Assembly: GCA_003249555.1 (NCBI GenBank)
Contig: QKIQ01000102.1
Span: forward strand, 1-58,698
Reading direction: 5' to 3'
Length of the DNA: 58,698 bases
DNA from: Clostridia bacterium
Lineage (GTDB): Bacteria > Bacillota > Clostridia > Christensenellales > SZUA-584
Below, one piece after another: positions 16,359 to 25,437 of the stretch. The notes beneath the pieces were generated by a model. It was given only the letters and a program-made list of their open reading frames with translations. It ran no database searches and had not been told where the DNA came from. The translations under genes were made by a program, and so were the position numbers. Every line of letters starts with the position of its first letter. Position 1 is the first letter of the stretch.

Positions 16359-17336
16359 ATGAGTTATTCAATAGCGAAAGAGTTTAAAGTAGATCCAAAC
16401 CGGACAATGGCAAAAACCTATCGCGAGACGATGATTGATATTGCAAGCAAAAACAAAAAAGTCGTCGCTATGGATGCGGATTTAATGCTCGCGCTCGGTA
16501 TGCATGAATTCCAAAATAAATTACCGGAACAAATGATCAACGTCGGCATCGCGGAAGCGAATATGATTGGTATCGCAGCCGGTCTCTCCGCAACCGGAAT
16601 GATTCCTTATGCACATACTTTTGCGCCGTTTGCCACAAGACGCTGCTTCGACCAGCTGTTTATTTCGGTGGCATACGCAAAAGCGAACGTGCGTGTCATC
16701 GGAAGCGATCCCGGTGTGGTAGCTGCGTTTAACGGCGGCACACACATGCCGTTTGAGGATATGGGCATCATGCGTCTTATACCAAACGCCACACTCATTG
16801 AACCCACTGACTGTGCGATGCTTGAAGATGTTTTAAGACAGACAGAAAACATGTATGGTTTGTTCTACATCCGTATGATGAGAGATCAGCCGCTTATCAA
16901 GGTGTACGAAGACGGCTCAACCTTTGACATCACAAAAGGTATTTTGCTTGAAGAAGGCAGCGATGTCACGATTATCGCCAGCGGCATCATGGTGGGTGAA
17001 GCACTTGCGGCACAAAGCATTTTGAAAGAAAAGGGAATATCCGCAGAGATTATCAATATCGCATGCTGGAAGCCTATCGATGCTGAACTGATTGCGAAGA
17101 GCGCGGCAAAAACCGGCGCAGTCGTAACTGCGGAGAATCACAATGTAATAAACGGACTTGGAAGCGCGGTCGCTGATGTATTGGCGGCAAACACACCGGC
17201 ACCTATTGAGAAAATCGGCAGCATGGATAGATTTGGTCAAGTTGGTCCTTTCGACTATTTAAAGAAAGAATACAACTTAACTAAGGAAGATATCGTTAAA
17301 GCAGTCGAAAAAGTATTGGCAAGAAAGAACGCGTAA
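16359..17336 (+). CDS. Transketolase, C-terminal (pyrimidine-binding) subunit
   Basis: The 325-residue second half of the split enzyme. It contains the pyrimidine-binding domain with MDADLMLALG and VGIAEANMIGIAAGLS, whose Glu activates the cofactor, and the C-terminal domain with VTIIASGIMVGEALAA and VVTAENHNVINGLGSAV. AGGAGG (16347-16352) precedes the ATG at 16359 and overlaps the end of the N-terminal subunit gene. A longer frame from 16338 is not needed. The paired subunits should form one active site together. The UroD-like gene follows 58 bases later. Confidence 0.95.
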   Translation: MSYSIAKEFKVDPNRTMAKTYRETMIDIASKNKKVVAMDADLMLALGMHEFQNKLPEQMINVGIAEANMIGIAAGLSATGMIPYAHTFAPFATRRCFDQLFISVAYAKANVRVIGSDPGVVAAFNGGTHMPFEDMGIMRLIPNATLIEPTDCAMLEDVLRQTENMYGLFYIRMMRDQPLIKVYEDGSTFDITKGILLEEGSDVTIIASGIMVGEALAAQSILKEKGISAEIINIACWKPIDAELIAKSAAKTGAVVTAENHNVINGLGSAVADVLAANTPAPIEKIGSMDRFGQVGPFDYLKKEYNLTKEDIVKAVEKVLARKNA

Positions 17337-17394
17337 GGCGTTCTTTCAGCCAAAAGAGTAGAAATAACCATTTGATTTTTGGAGGTATATTGGA

Positions 17395-18651
17395 ATGACG
17401 TCAAGGGAGAGAGTCAAGGCGGCTCTGAATTTTCAGGAAACGGATCGTCCGCCGTTTGATCTCGGTGCAACGTTTGTTACAGGAATAAGCGCGTTTAATA
17501 TGAACAACATTCGCAAGGGATTCAATCTTAAAGAGCAGCTGCCGAAAGTGTTTGAACCGCTTATGTTTTTAGGATGGGTGGAGGACGACTTGCTTGAAGC
17601 TTCAGGCAGCGACTTTATCGGTATATTTGGTCCGGATTCACTTGTTGCGTATGAGAACAAGGATTGGAGAAAGTTTTCATGTAAGGGACAGGATTTTCTT
17701 GTTGGTAAAGGATTCACATACTCAACATTAGAGGATGGCGAAATGCTCCTGTACCCGTGTGAGAACAAATACGCAATGCCGTCGGCACATATGCCTACAA
17801 CCAGCTACTATTTTGACCATCTTGTTCGCCAAAGAAAACTGCCGGAAGACCATCCGTATAACGCGCGTGATGATTATTCTGATCAGTACGCGGTGTATGG
17901 AGACCACGAGTTGCGTCACTTTGAAAAATGTGCAAAGGAAGCATATGAGAATACGGATAAAGCCATTGTATTCAACTGCGGCATGGGGGGGCTGGGAGAC
18001 TTTTTCCATGTGCCAGGTCCGTGGCTGGAAGACCCGCGCGGTGTGAGAAACTACGAAGACTGGATGATGCTGCCGTATTTGGAGCCGAACTATCTGAAAG
18101 ACTTCTATGAAATGATGACTGAGATTTGTATCAAAGATCTCGAGCTTGCTTATCAAGCGATGGGTGACAGGGTTGATATTTGTTATGTCAGCGGAACAGA
18201 CTTTGGGACGCAGAACGGCCCGATCATGTCTATTGACGCATATGTTGAGTTTTACAAACCCTACATGACGAGAATCATGAGCTGGATTCACGACCATACG
18301 CCGTGGAAGACAATGAACCACACGTGCGGATCGGTAAAGGAGTTTATTCCGCATTTCATCGATACAGGTCTTGACATCCTTAACCCGGTACAAATATCTG
18401 CCACCGATATGGATCCACAAACATTAAAGGATGAATTCGGCGATAAACTTGTATTTTGTGGTGGCACGGCCGACCCGCAGAATACGATGGAACGCGGTAC
18501 GCCAGAGGATGTGTATAACGAAACCCGCAAGAACATTGAAATATTCTCAAAAAGCGGCGGTTTCATATCTGCACATATTCACAATATTCAAGCTACCACG
18601 CCGATCGAAAACCTGATGGCCTTTTTCGAGGCCGTAAGGGTCACAAAATAA
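17395..18651 (+). CDS. UroD/MtaA-superfamily protein of unknown substrate
   Basis: A 418-residue protein of the uroporphyrinogen decarboxylase fold. It opens with TSRERVKAALNFQETDRPPFD, the superfamily start. It does not look like a haem enzyme: it is about 70 residues longer and lacks haem neighbours. NHTCGSV at 308-314 supplies the His-X-Cys of the zinc site in MtaA/CmuA methyltransferases (H309, C311). The third ligand, a Cys in those enzymes, seems replaced near GGFISAHIHNIQ (388-399), where His396 could serve. Such proteins occur in sugar operons with no defined role. A demethylase or methyltransferase acting on a sugar derivative is possible, but no corrinoid protein is encoded in the window. 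GGAGG precedes the ATG. Confidence 0.85.
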   Translation: MTSRERVKAALNFQETDRPPFDLGATFVTGISAFNMNNIRKGFNLKEQLPKVFEPLMFLGWVEDDLLEASGSDFIGIFGPDSLVAYENKDWRKFSCKGQDFLVGKGFTYSTLEDGEMLLYPCENKYAMPSAHMPTTSYYFDHLVRQRKLPEDHPYNARDDYSDQYAVYGDHELRHFEKCAKEAYENTDKAIVFNCGMGGLGDFFHVPGPWLEDPRGVRNYEDWMMLPYLEPNYLKDFYEMMTEICIKDLELAYQAMGDRVDICYVSGTDFGTQNGPIMSIDAYVEFYKPYMTRIMSWIHDHTPWKTMNHTCGSVKEFIPHFIDTGLDILNPVQISATDMDPQTLKDEFGDKLVFCGGTADPQNTMERGTPEDVYNETRKNIEIFSKSGGFISAHIHNIQATTPIENLMAFFEAVRVTK

Positions 18652-18718
18652 TTTGTTTGTAAAGCCATATGGACACAGAACGATGTGTTCAAGCGATTGT
18701 AATAGGAGGTGGTAGACA

Positions 18719-20203
18719 ATGGGTGAAGTCATCCTTGAGGCGAAAAATATTTCCAAAACGTTTCCTGGAGTTAAGGCGCTGACAAACGTGAGCATCACGC
18801 TGAAAAAAGGCGAAGTCCACAGTATTGTTGGTGAAAACGGCGCAGGAAAATCAACACTGATGAAAATAATATCCGGAATCTACAGCATAGACGAAGGCAC
18901 CTTGGAGATTGCGGGAAAAAAGGTAGACTTAAAGAGCGTCAATGATGCGTTCAATAACGGAATTGCAATTGTTCACCAAGAACTCGTAAATTGTCAGAAC
19001 GTCACCGTCATGGAAAACATATATATGCATAAAATTTCCAGCGGCAAATCGTTTATGAACTGGCGAGAGTTGAATAAGCAGGCAGCGGAAGAACTAAAAA
19101 AGTTTAATCTGAATATTTCTCCAAGCACCACGATGTCTAAGCTATCTGTTTCTGAGCAGCAAATTGTCGAGATTGTAAAGGCACTGTCAGTTAACGCCAA
19201 GGTGATCATACTTGATGAACCAACGGCTTCCTTGACGGAAACCGAAACGGAGAATTTGTTTAAAATCATCGCTGATCTAAAACAGCGCGGCGTCGGTGTC
19301 TTATATATCAGTCACCGTATGGAGGAAATCTGCTCCATAAGCGACAGGATTACAATACTGCGTGACGGCGAGTATATTGATACACTGGACGGCAGTTGTG
19401 TGGATAAAGTGACGATTGTTAACAAGATGATTGGCAGAGAACTGGTCGATTATTATCCGAAAAAATCATCAGGCCCGGGTGAGGTCATGTTTGAAGTAAA
19501 AAACTTCTCTCACGAAAAGTATTTCAAGAACATCAGTTTTGATTTGCGCAAGAACGAAATACATGGTTTTTTTGGTCTGGTTGGCTGCGGACGAAGTGAG
19601 CTCGCAAAGAGTATATGCGGCATCGACAGCAAGGTTTCCGGTGACGTGGTATTGAACGGCGAGACGCTGAAGATAAAAGAATACGCAGATTCGGTGGAAA
19701 ACGGAATCGTGTATTTGACCGAAGACAGAAAAACGGAAGGTCTTTTCCTGGAGATGAGCGTCAAACAGAATGTTTCTGCGCTATTCCTGGACAATATACG
19801 GGGAAAGTTCTTCTTGAGCAATGTCAAAGAATCTGCGCAGGCAGAAAAATATTGTTCAAGAATGAAAACAAAGTGCTCTTCTCTTAACCAAAAATGTATG
19901 AATCTTTCCGGCGGTAATCAGCAAAAAGTGTTGATTGCAAAAGCGCTTTCGATTAATCCCAAGCTCATCATTTTGGATGAACCGACAAAGGGCATTGACG
20001 TCGGCGCGAAAAGCGAGATATACAACATGCTGCGTGAATTGGCGGAGCAGGGGGTTGGTGTCATTGTGATTTCGTCGGACATGTCAGAGGTTATCGGCCT
20101 TTGCGACCGCGTCTCGATTATACATGAAGGGCAGATGGTCGGTGAGGCCAGGGACGAAGAAATCAACGAGAAGTTTATTCTACACAGAGCTTCCGGCATC
20201 TGA
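18719..20203 (+). CDS. Sugar ABC transporter, double ATP-binding subunit (RbsA/MglA/XylG type)
   Basis: ATPase of a carbohydrate importer, 494 residues made of two fused ABC modules. The first has Walker A GENGAGKST (38-46), the signature LSVSEQQIVEIVKAL and Walker B VIILDEP. The second is degenerate in Walker A (FGLVGCGRSELAK), as usual in this family, but has LSGGNQQKVLIAKAL and LIILDEPTKGIDVGAKSEI. AGGAGGT lies 8 bases before the ATG. The permease follows after 37 bases and the binding protein after that, giving a complete importer for a pentose or polyol. Confidence 0.95.
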   Translation: MGEVILEAKNISKTFPGVKALTNVSITLKKGEVHSIVGENGAGKSTLMKIISGIYSIDEGTLEIAGKKVDLKSVNDAFNNGIAIVHQELVNCQNVTVMENIYMHKISSGKSFMNWRELNKQAAEELKKFNLNISPSTTMSKLSVSEQQIVEIVKALSVNAKVIILDEPTASLTETETENLFKIIADLKQRGVGVLYISHRMEEICSISDRITILRDGEYIDTLDGSCVDKVTIVNKMIGRELVDYYPKKSSGPGEVMFEVKNFSHEKYFKNISFDLRKNEIHGFFGLVGCGRSELAKSICGIDSKVSGDVVLNGETLKIKEYADSVENGIVYLTEDRKTEGLFLEMSVKQNVSALFLDNIRGKFFLSNVKESAQAEKYCSRMKTKCSSLNQKCMNLSGGNQQKVLIAKALSINPKLIILDEPTKGIDVGAKSEIYNMLRELAEQGVGVIVISSDMSEVIGLCDRVSIIHEGQMVGEARDEEINEKFILHRASGI

Positions 20204-20240
20204 GTAAAGAAAAACTGGAATAAAGCAGGAGATTAGTATT

Positions 20241-21236
20241 ATGGGTAGTCAAAATAGCGTAGCAAAGAAAAATGGTCCCGGACTTATAAGAAAGGCGCTG
20301 CAGTTTCGTGAATTGACACTGGTTCTTTTGATCGTCGCTATATTCGTCATTATTGGCAGCATGAATTCACGTTTTCTGGGTGCGCAGAATATTGAAACGA
20401 CATTACTGAGCGTATCTGTCAATGGTATCGTGGGAATCGGCATGACAGTTGTGCTTGTATCCGGCGGGTTGGATCTTTCCGTCGGCGGTGTGATGGCGGT
20501 TTCCGCCGCGGCACTCGGTGTTGTTTTCCTTGAAACGGGTTCTGTGGTTCTTGGGTTTATCGTGTGCATGGCCGTTGCGGTTTTGTTTGGAGTTATAAAC
20601 GGGTTGTTAATCACCAAAGCGAAGCTGAGCGCGTTTATCGCCACGCTTGCCACAATGGGTATATCACGCGGTATCACAATGGTACTGACCAAAGGCACAC
20701 CGCTTTCTCTGACATACATTCCCGACTGGGCAAAAGAGATCGGCGGCGGAAAAATTGCCGGTATATCCTACATTATTATCTTATTTGTGATATTGACTGT
20801 CGTTGCGCATCTGTTCTTAAAGAAATCAAAGGTGCTGAGAAAAGCTGTGTATGTTGGCGGCAATGAAGTTGCGGCTCACTATTCCGGTATTAACGTTAAC
20901 CGTATGAAATTCGGCGTGTATGTGTTAACCGGTATACTGTGCGGATTCGGAGCAATTCTCTCTGTGTGCCGTTTCTACTCGGCATCACCAAACTTTGGTG
21001 AAGGTTTGGAAGTCAAGCTCATTGCAGCGGCTGTTATCGGCGGCGCATCAATGGAAGGCGGGCAGGGTTCGGTTATTGGTTCTTCGATCGCGATTATCCT
21101 TCTTGGGTTTGTGGACAGCGGCATTGTGCTGCTCGGCGTATCGGTTTACTGGCAGAATCTCGTCAGCAGCATCATATTGCTTCTGGCTGTGCTGCTCGAT
21201 TCGTTTGTCGAAGCGCGTAAGAACAGAGTGAAATAA
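20241..21236 (+). CDS. Sugar ABC transporter permease (RbsC type)
   Basis: Integral membrane permease of 331 residues with eight to ten hydrophobic segments. It contains the family's VLVSGGLDLSVGGVMAVSAA and the ATPase-coupling ALGV.. YVGGNEVAAHYSGINVNRMKFGVYVLTG region, and AAVIGGASMEGGQGSVIGS near the end. It forms a homodimer with the double ATPase encoded just before. GCAGGAGA stands upstream of the ATG. Confidence 0.95.
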   Translation: MGSQNSVAKKNGPGLIRKALQFRELTLVLLIVAIFVIIGSMNSRFLGAQNIETTLLSVSVNGIVGIGMTVVLVSGGLDLSVGGVMAVSAAALGVVFLETGSVVLGFIVCMAVAVLFGVINGLLITKAKLSAFIATLATMGISRGITMVLTKGTPLSLTYIPDWAKEIGGGKIAGISYIIILFVILTVVAHLFLKKSKVLRKAVYVGGNEVAAHYSGINVNRMKFGVYVLTGILCGFGAILSVCRFYSASPNFGEGLEVKLIAAAVIGGASMEGGQGSVIGSSIAIILLGFVDSGIVLLGVSVYWQNLVSSIILLLAVLLDSFVEARKNRVK

Positions 21237-21334
21237 TTAAAAGAAAAAAGTTTTAGAGAACTCAATGGATTAAGCTCTTATGTTGGGGACTAAAAAACAT
21301 TGGGTCTTTAAAAAAAATAAACTGGAGGAATAAA

Positions 21335-22507
21335 ATGAAGAAAATCTTAGTTGTTGTTATCGCCGTAGCGATGATGCTCACAATGGTGCTGGCGGGATGT
21401 TCTCCGGCAGCCGCAGACACATCGGGTGCTTCGAGCGATTCTGGTGCTGCGAGCTCAGAAAGCGCTGCGGCAGCAGATGCTCCGGAAGGTGCATTCGTAT
21501 CTAAGGAACAGCCTGCATTCGTCGGTGATCCGGAAGAAACCTATTATCTGATGACATTCCTAAACGGATATGATTTCTGGGTAAGCTACTATGAAGGTTT
21601 CATGGATGCGGCAAGACAGCTTGGCGTTAACACGAAGTACATGGGTGCTGCGACGGCAGAAATCGATGAGCAAGTGAGAGTTTTCGAACAGATTATCGCT
21701 GAAGAGCCGGCAGGAATCATGGTTAATCCGACGGACGGCGACCCGTTTGTCACGCAGGCACAGAAATGCAACGAGCTGGGTATTCCCCTGGTTTGCGGCG
21801 AAAACAAAATTCCTGAAAGTGAAATAACGATGTGGATCATGCACAATGAAGATCTGCAGACTGGAAAAGCGCTTGAACGCATCTCCGAAGCTTTGGGCGG
21901 TTCTGGACAGATTGCAATGCTGACGACGCCAGGCCAAGAAAACCTTGATGTTCGCGACGCGGCTTTCAGAAAAAATGTCGAAGAAGATTATCCGGGAATC
22001 GAGATCGTATTTGAGGCGAATACGCAGCATGACAACGTGAAAGGCGCTGCGGACACGCACCAGATTGCGAACAGCTATCCGGACGTGAAATACATCTTCT
22101 GTGATAATCCTGACGCGGCAATGGGTGCTGTGACGGCGATTCAGGAAGGCGGCTATGACATTAAAGTGCTGACCTTTGATACCAATGCGAACGTTCTTGA
22201 CTTCATCAAGGAAGGCAAGCTCGACGCTGCGATCATGCCTGACCCGTATGTGTTCGGTTACATGGGCCTGATGGCGCTGTACATGGATAAGCATGATTTG
22301 TGGGATCCGATGTGGGATTACAAGTTGGAAGGCGGCAGACCGCAGTTTGAGATTCCGCTTCTGAACCCGGGTTGTACTGTTGTTACGGCTGAAAACGTGG
22401 ATGCGTTCTATCCGGACAAATACAAAGAAGCCAGACAGAGCGGCGGCTACGATATTGAAGCCAAAGATCTGACAAATCCGGAACTGCCGGGCGCATGGGA
22501 AAAATAA
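21335..22507 (+). CDS. Sugar ABC transporter substrate-binding lipoprotein
   Basis: Extracellular binding protein of the same importer, 390 residues. The signal peptide ends LAGC (Cys22 lipidated), followed by an Ala/Ser-rich linker to about residue 55. The rest is a periplasmic binding protein fold of the ribose type (peripla_BP_4): YYLMTFLNGYDFWVSYYEGF, IIAEEPAGIMVNPTDGDPF and VLTFDTNANVLDFIKEGKLDAAI. Those regions hold the hinge and sugar-contacting residues. AACTGGAGGAA precedes the ATG. The ligand is not evident; nearby enzymes suggest a polyol or pentose. Confidence 0.94.
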   Translation: MKKILVVVIAVAMMLTMVLAGCSPAAADTSGASSDSGAASSESAAAADAPEGAFVSKEQPAFVGDPEETYYLMTFLNGYDFWVSYYEGFMDAARQLGVNTKYMGAATAEIDEQVRVFEQIIAEEPAGIMVNPTDGDPFVTQAQKCNELGIPLVCGENKIPESEITMWIMHNEDLQTGKALERISEALGGSGQIAMLTTPGQENLDVRDAAFRKNVEEDYPGIEIVFEANTQHDNVKGAADTHQIANSYPDVKYIFCDNPDAAMGAVTAIQEGGYDIKVLTFDTNANVLDFIKEGKLDAAIMPDPYVFGYMGLMALYMDKHDLWDPMWDYKLEGGRPQFEIPLLNPGCTVVTAENVDAFYPDKYKEARQSGGYDIEAKDLTNPELPGAWEK

Positions 22508-22546
22508 TTGTAGTAATATAGTAGGAAAGTGATAGGAGGGTAAGCA

Positions 22547-23590
22547 ATGAGCAAGACAATGAAAGCTGCAGTTATGACTGGCATTCGTAAACTGGAGATT
22601 CAAGAGGTGCCGATGCCGACAATTGATGATAATCAGGTGCTGGTTAAAGTCAAACATGTGGGAATATGCGGCTCAGACGTACATTTCTACGAGTATGGAA
22701 ACATCGGTGACTTCGTTGTAAAACCTCCGTTTATTCTTGGTCATGAGAGCGGCGGAGAAGTTGTGGAAGTGGGTAAGAATGTGACCACACTGAAAGTAGG
22801 AGATAAGGTTGCTTTGGAACCGGGAATTCCCTGTGGAAAGTGTGAGTATTGCAAACGAGGCGATTATAATCTCTGCCCAGACGTTGTGTTTCTTGCAACG
22901 CCTCCGTATGATGGTGTGTTTGCTGAGTACATTGCTTATCCGGAAAACATGGCTTTTAAATTGCCTGACGGAGTGGACACGATGGATGGGGCCATGGTCG
23001 AACCGCTGAATGTGGCGTTGCACGCAATCAACCTTGCGGATGCAAAGCTTGGCGAAAGTGCGTTGGTATTAGGATGCGGATGCATCGGAATGCTGACAAT
23101 ACTCACGCTGAAAGCGGCTGGCGTGAAAGAGATCTACGCTGTCGATGTTCTTCCCCCGAGGATCGAGAAAGCCAGAACGCTCGGCGTAAAAGAAGTATGG
23201 AACGGAAAAGACGTCGATGTGCTGGCTATGGTGGACATGGTGACAAACGGCAGAGGTGTTGATATGGTATTTGAAACTGCCGGCACGGTAAAGACAACGC
23301 AACTGACAATCGGAGCCGTTGCCAAGGGCGGAAGAATCGTCATCACCGGAATGGCCGCTGAGCCGTTAATACCTCTTGATATTATCGGTCTTGTGTGCAA
23401 AGAGGCAAAAATCTTTTCACAGTTCAGGTATAAAAACCTATACCCGAAGGGAATAAAATTGATTGCTGATAAGAGCATCAATGTCAAAGAGGTTGTATCG
23501 GATACCTGTACTTTAGATGATCTTCCGGAGATGTTTGAAAAGAGCATCAAAGAGAAAGACAAGGTTATAAAAGCTGTAGTAGAAATGTAG
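22547..23590 (+). CDS. Zinc-dependent polyol dehydrogenase (sorbitol/xylitol dehydrogenase family)
   Basis: Medium-chain NAD-dependent dehydrogenase of 347 residues, expected to oxidise a polyol such as xylitol, sorbitol or L-iditol at C2 to the ketose. Catalytic zinc residues are Cys41 (GICGSDVHFYEYG) and His66-Glu67 (GHE). The structural zinc Cys residues are 96, 99, 102 and 110 (CGKCEYCKRGDYNLC). The nucleotide loop is VLGCGCIGML, with a following Asp in AVDVLPP that indicates NAD rather than NADP. AGGAGG precedes the ATG. Its place before xylB suggests that the product is D-xylulose or a related ketose. Confidence 0.93.
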   Translation: MSKTMKAAVMTGIRKLEIQEVPMPTIDDNQVLVKVKHVGICGSDVHFYEYGNIGDFVVKPPFILGHESGGEVVEVGKNVTTLKVGDKVALEPGIPCGKCEYCKRGDYNLCPDVVFLATPPYDGVFAEYIAYPENMAFKLPDGVDTMDGAMVEPLNVALHAINLADAKLGESALVLGCGCIGMLTILTLKAAGVKEIYAVDVLPPRIEKARTLGVKEVWNGKDVDVLAMVDMVTNGRGVDMVFETAGTVKTTQLTIGAVAKGGRIVITGMAAEPLIPLDIIGLVCKEAKIFSQFRYKNLYPKGIKLIADKSINVKEVVSDTCTLDDLPEMFEKSIKEKDKVIKAVVEM

Positions 23591-23668
23591 TGTGTATCTA
23601 TAGCGGGTTGCATCGTGTCAGCGGTGCAGCCCGCGAATATTTTAATAATGACAGAATGAGGGGAAAAT

Positions 23669-25183
23669 ATGAACAAGTATATTGCAGGTATTGACGTTGG
23701 AACATCAGGTGTCAAATGCATTATTATCAATGAAAATGGCTCGGTTGCTTCATCATGCACGGAAAGCTATCCCCTATATACACCCAAAGCCGGTTATGCG
23801 GAGCAAAACCCAAAAGACTGGTGGGAGGGTACGATTAAAGCAATAAAAGATGCAGTGAAAAAAAGCGGAGTCGACAAAAAGCAAATTGTCGGCGTAGGAT
23901 TTTCAGGACAGATGCATGGTCTTGTGATGCTTGACAAAAGTAATGATGTGATTCGTCCTGCGATTTTGTGGAATGACCAAAGGACAGAAAAAGAATGTGA
24001 AGAGATCATTTCGGCAGCCGGAGGGCTGCAGGGTTTGCTGGGGTATACCAACAATACTATGCTTACCGGCTTTACAGGAGGAAAGATACTTTGGGTAAAG
24101 AAAAACGAACCTGAGAATTTTTCTAAGATGGATTCGTTTCTGATGCCTAAGGATTATATACGTTATTTAATGACAGGAGACAAAGCAACGGAAGTGTCGG
24201 ATGCGTCAGGAACCGGATTGTTTGATGTGGAAAAGAGACAATGGAGCTTAGGCCTGATTGATATGCTGGGGTTAAATACAGATATTTTTCCAAAATGTGT
24301 TGAATCGAGCGATATGACGGGAATAATCACTGACGAAGTGGCGGAGCTGACAGGTTTGAATTCGGGAACGCCCGTTTACGCCGGCGGCGGTGACGCTGTC
24401 ATTCAGACGACGGGTATGGGTATTGTCAAGGAAGGAACAATCGGGCTTATTATCGGAACGTCGGGTATTGTTTCGATGTCGCTTGATAGTTTTGGAGAAA
24501 ACGTTGATGGAAAACTTCAATTTTTCTGTAATAACGACAAAAATAAATGGCAAGCGTTTGGATGCCAGTTAAGCTCGGGCGGGTCTCTTGAGTGGTTTAA
24601 AAATACGATGTATGATACGGATAATCCGTTTGGAGAAATTAACGAACAAGTGAAGCTGAGCCCGCCGGGTGCAAAAAACCTGTTGTTTTTACCGTATTTA
24701 TCGGGAGAGAGATGTCCGCACGCGGACCCGGACGCCAGAGGGGTTTTCTTTGGTCTGTCATTGCTGCACAATAAAGGCGATATGGCAAGGTCTGTCATGG
24801 AAGGCGTCACTTTTGGCTTAAGAGAAATGTATGAGCTCATTCGTCAGGCTAAACTCGATCTTATGCCGCGAGAGATAATTTCGTCCGGAGGCGCCAGTAA
24901 AAGCGCGGTATGGCGTCAGATACAGGCGGATATATTCAATTTACCAGTCAAAACGCTGACAGGCGCAGCCGAAGGCGGTGCTTATGGGGCGGCGGTTGTC
25001 GCCGGGGTTGGCGCCGGAATTTGGGATGATATTGAACAGGCAGCAGAGTGTTTAAAGGAAGAAACTGTAACTGAGCCTATTCAGGAAAATGTAAACATGT
25101 ACAATAAACTATTTGGAGTCTATCAGGATCTGTATGGTGATTTGAAAAGCAGCTTCAAAAAGCTAAAAATGACTGCTGAGTAA
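23669..25183 (+). CDS. xylB: Xylulokinase
   Basis: FGGY kinase of 504 residues making D-xylulose 5-phosphate. It has GIDVGTSGVKCIIIN at the start, the XylB hallmark FSGQMHGLVMLD, ILWNDQRT, and at the end SSGGASKSAVWRQIQADIFNLPV. All match canonical XylB, unlike the LyxK-like kinase at the other end of the cluster. The product feeds the split transketolase encoded upstream. It is the last intact gene of the operon; a decayed hemerythrin-like fragment and a terminator follow. A weak GAGGGG lies before the ATG. D-ribulose or another ketopentose as substrate cannot be excluded. Confidence 0.94.
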   Translation: MNKYIAGIDVGTSGVKCIIINENGSVASSCTESYPLYTPKAGYAEQNPKDWWEGTIKAIKDAVKKSGVDKKQIVGVGFSGQMHGLVMLDKSNDVIRPAILWNDQRTEKECEEIISAAGGLQGLLGYTNNTMLTGFTGGKILWVKKNEPENFSKMDSFLMPKDYIRYLMTGDKATEVSDASGTGLFDVEKRQWSLGLIDMLGLNTDIFPKCVESSDMTGIITDEVAELTGLNSGTPVYAGGGDAVIQTTGMGIVKEGTIGLIIGTSGIVSMSLDSFGENVDGKLQFFCNNDKNKWQAFGCQLSSGGSLEWFKNTMYDTDNPFGEINEQVKLSPPGAKNLLFLPYLSGERCPHADPDARGVFFGLSLLHNKGDMARSVMEGVTFGLREMYELIRQAKLDLMPREIISSGGASKSAVWRQIQADIFNLPVKTLTGAAEGGAYGAAVVAGVGAGIWDDIEQAAECLKEETVTEPIQENVNMYNKLFGVYQDLYGDLKSSFKKLKMTAE

Positions 25184-25188
25184 GTTCT

Positions 25189-25350
25189 ATGATAGGTGAC
25201 AACAAGTATCATATTTATTACAAAAAAATTGACGAACAGCACCGCGATGAATAAACGAAAATGATGCTTGAAACTTATGGGCAAACAGTTGATTTTAAGG
25301 ATAAATCGGCAGTTAACGACATTGTGGACTATTTAACAAACACATTATAA
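25189..25350 (+). pseudogene. Decayed hemerythrin-like fragment
   Basis: One frame runs from an ATG at 25189 through an internal TAA (25252-25254) to a second TAA at 25350. Before the break it reads YKKIDEQHRDE, the start motif of bacterial hemerythrins (IDEQH binds one iron). After it come MMLETYGQTVDFKDKSA and VNDIVDYLTNTL, in register with the second helix of that fold. The C-terminal iron ligands (HF..EE) are missing. I read it as a truncated, interrupted remnant. Similarity is by eye and short. Confidence 0.45.
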
Positions 25351-25388
25351 CTAAACACTTATTCATTGGTGAAAAAGCTGATATACAA

Positions 25389-25426
25389 AAGCCGTCTCAG
25401 ACATTTAGACCGAGACGGCTTGTTTT
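25389..25426. terminator. Bidirectional terminator between xylB and the NlpC/P60 gene
   Basis: A perfect 10-bp stem (25389-25398 with 25412-25421). It is followed by TGTTTT on the plus side, and by TTTTGTAT on the minus side. Confidence 0.9.
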
Positions 25427-25437
25427 AGATTTGCTTT

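Noticed and set aside
17395-18651. Annotation of the UroD-like gene as hemE
   Set aside because: Its length, the His-X-Cys motif and the sugar-operon context do not fit uroporphyrinogen decarboxylase of haem synthesis.
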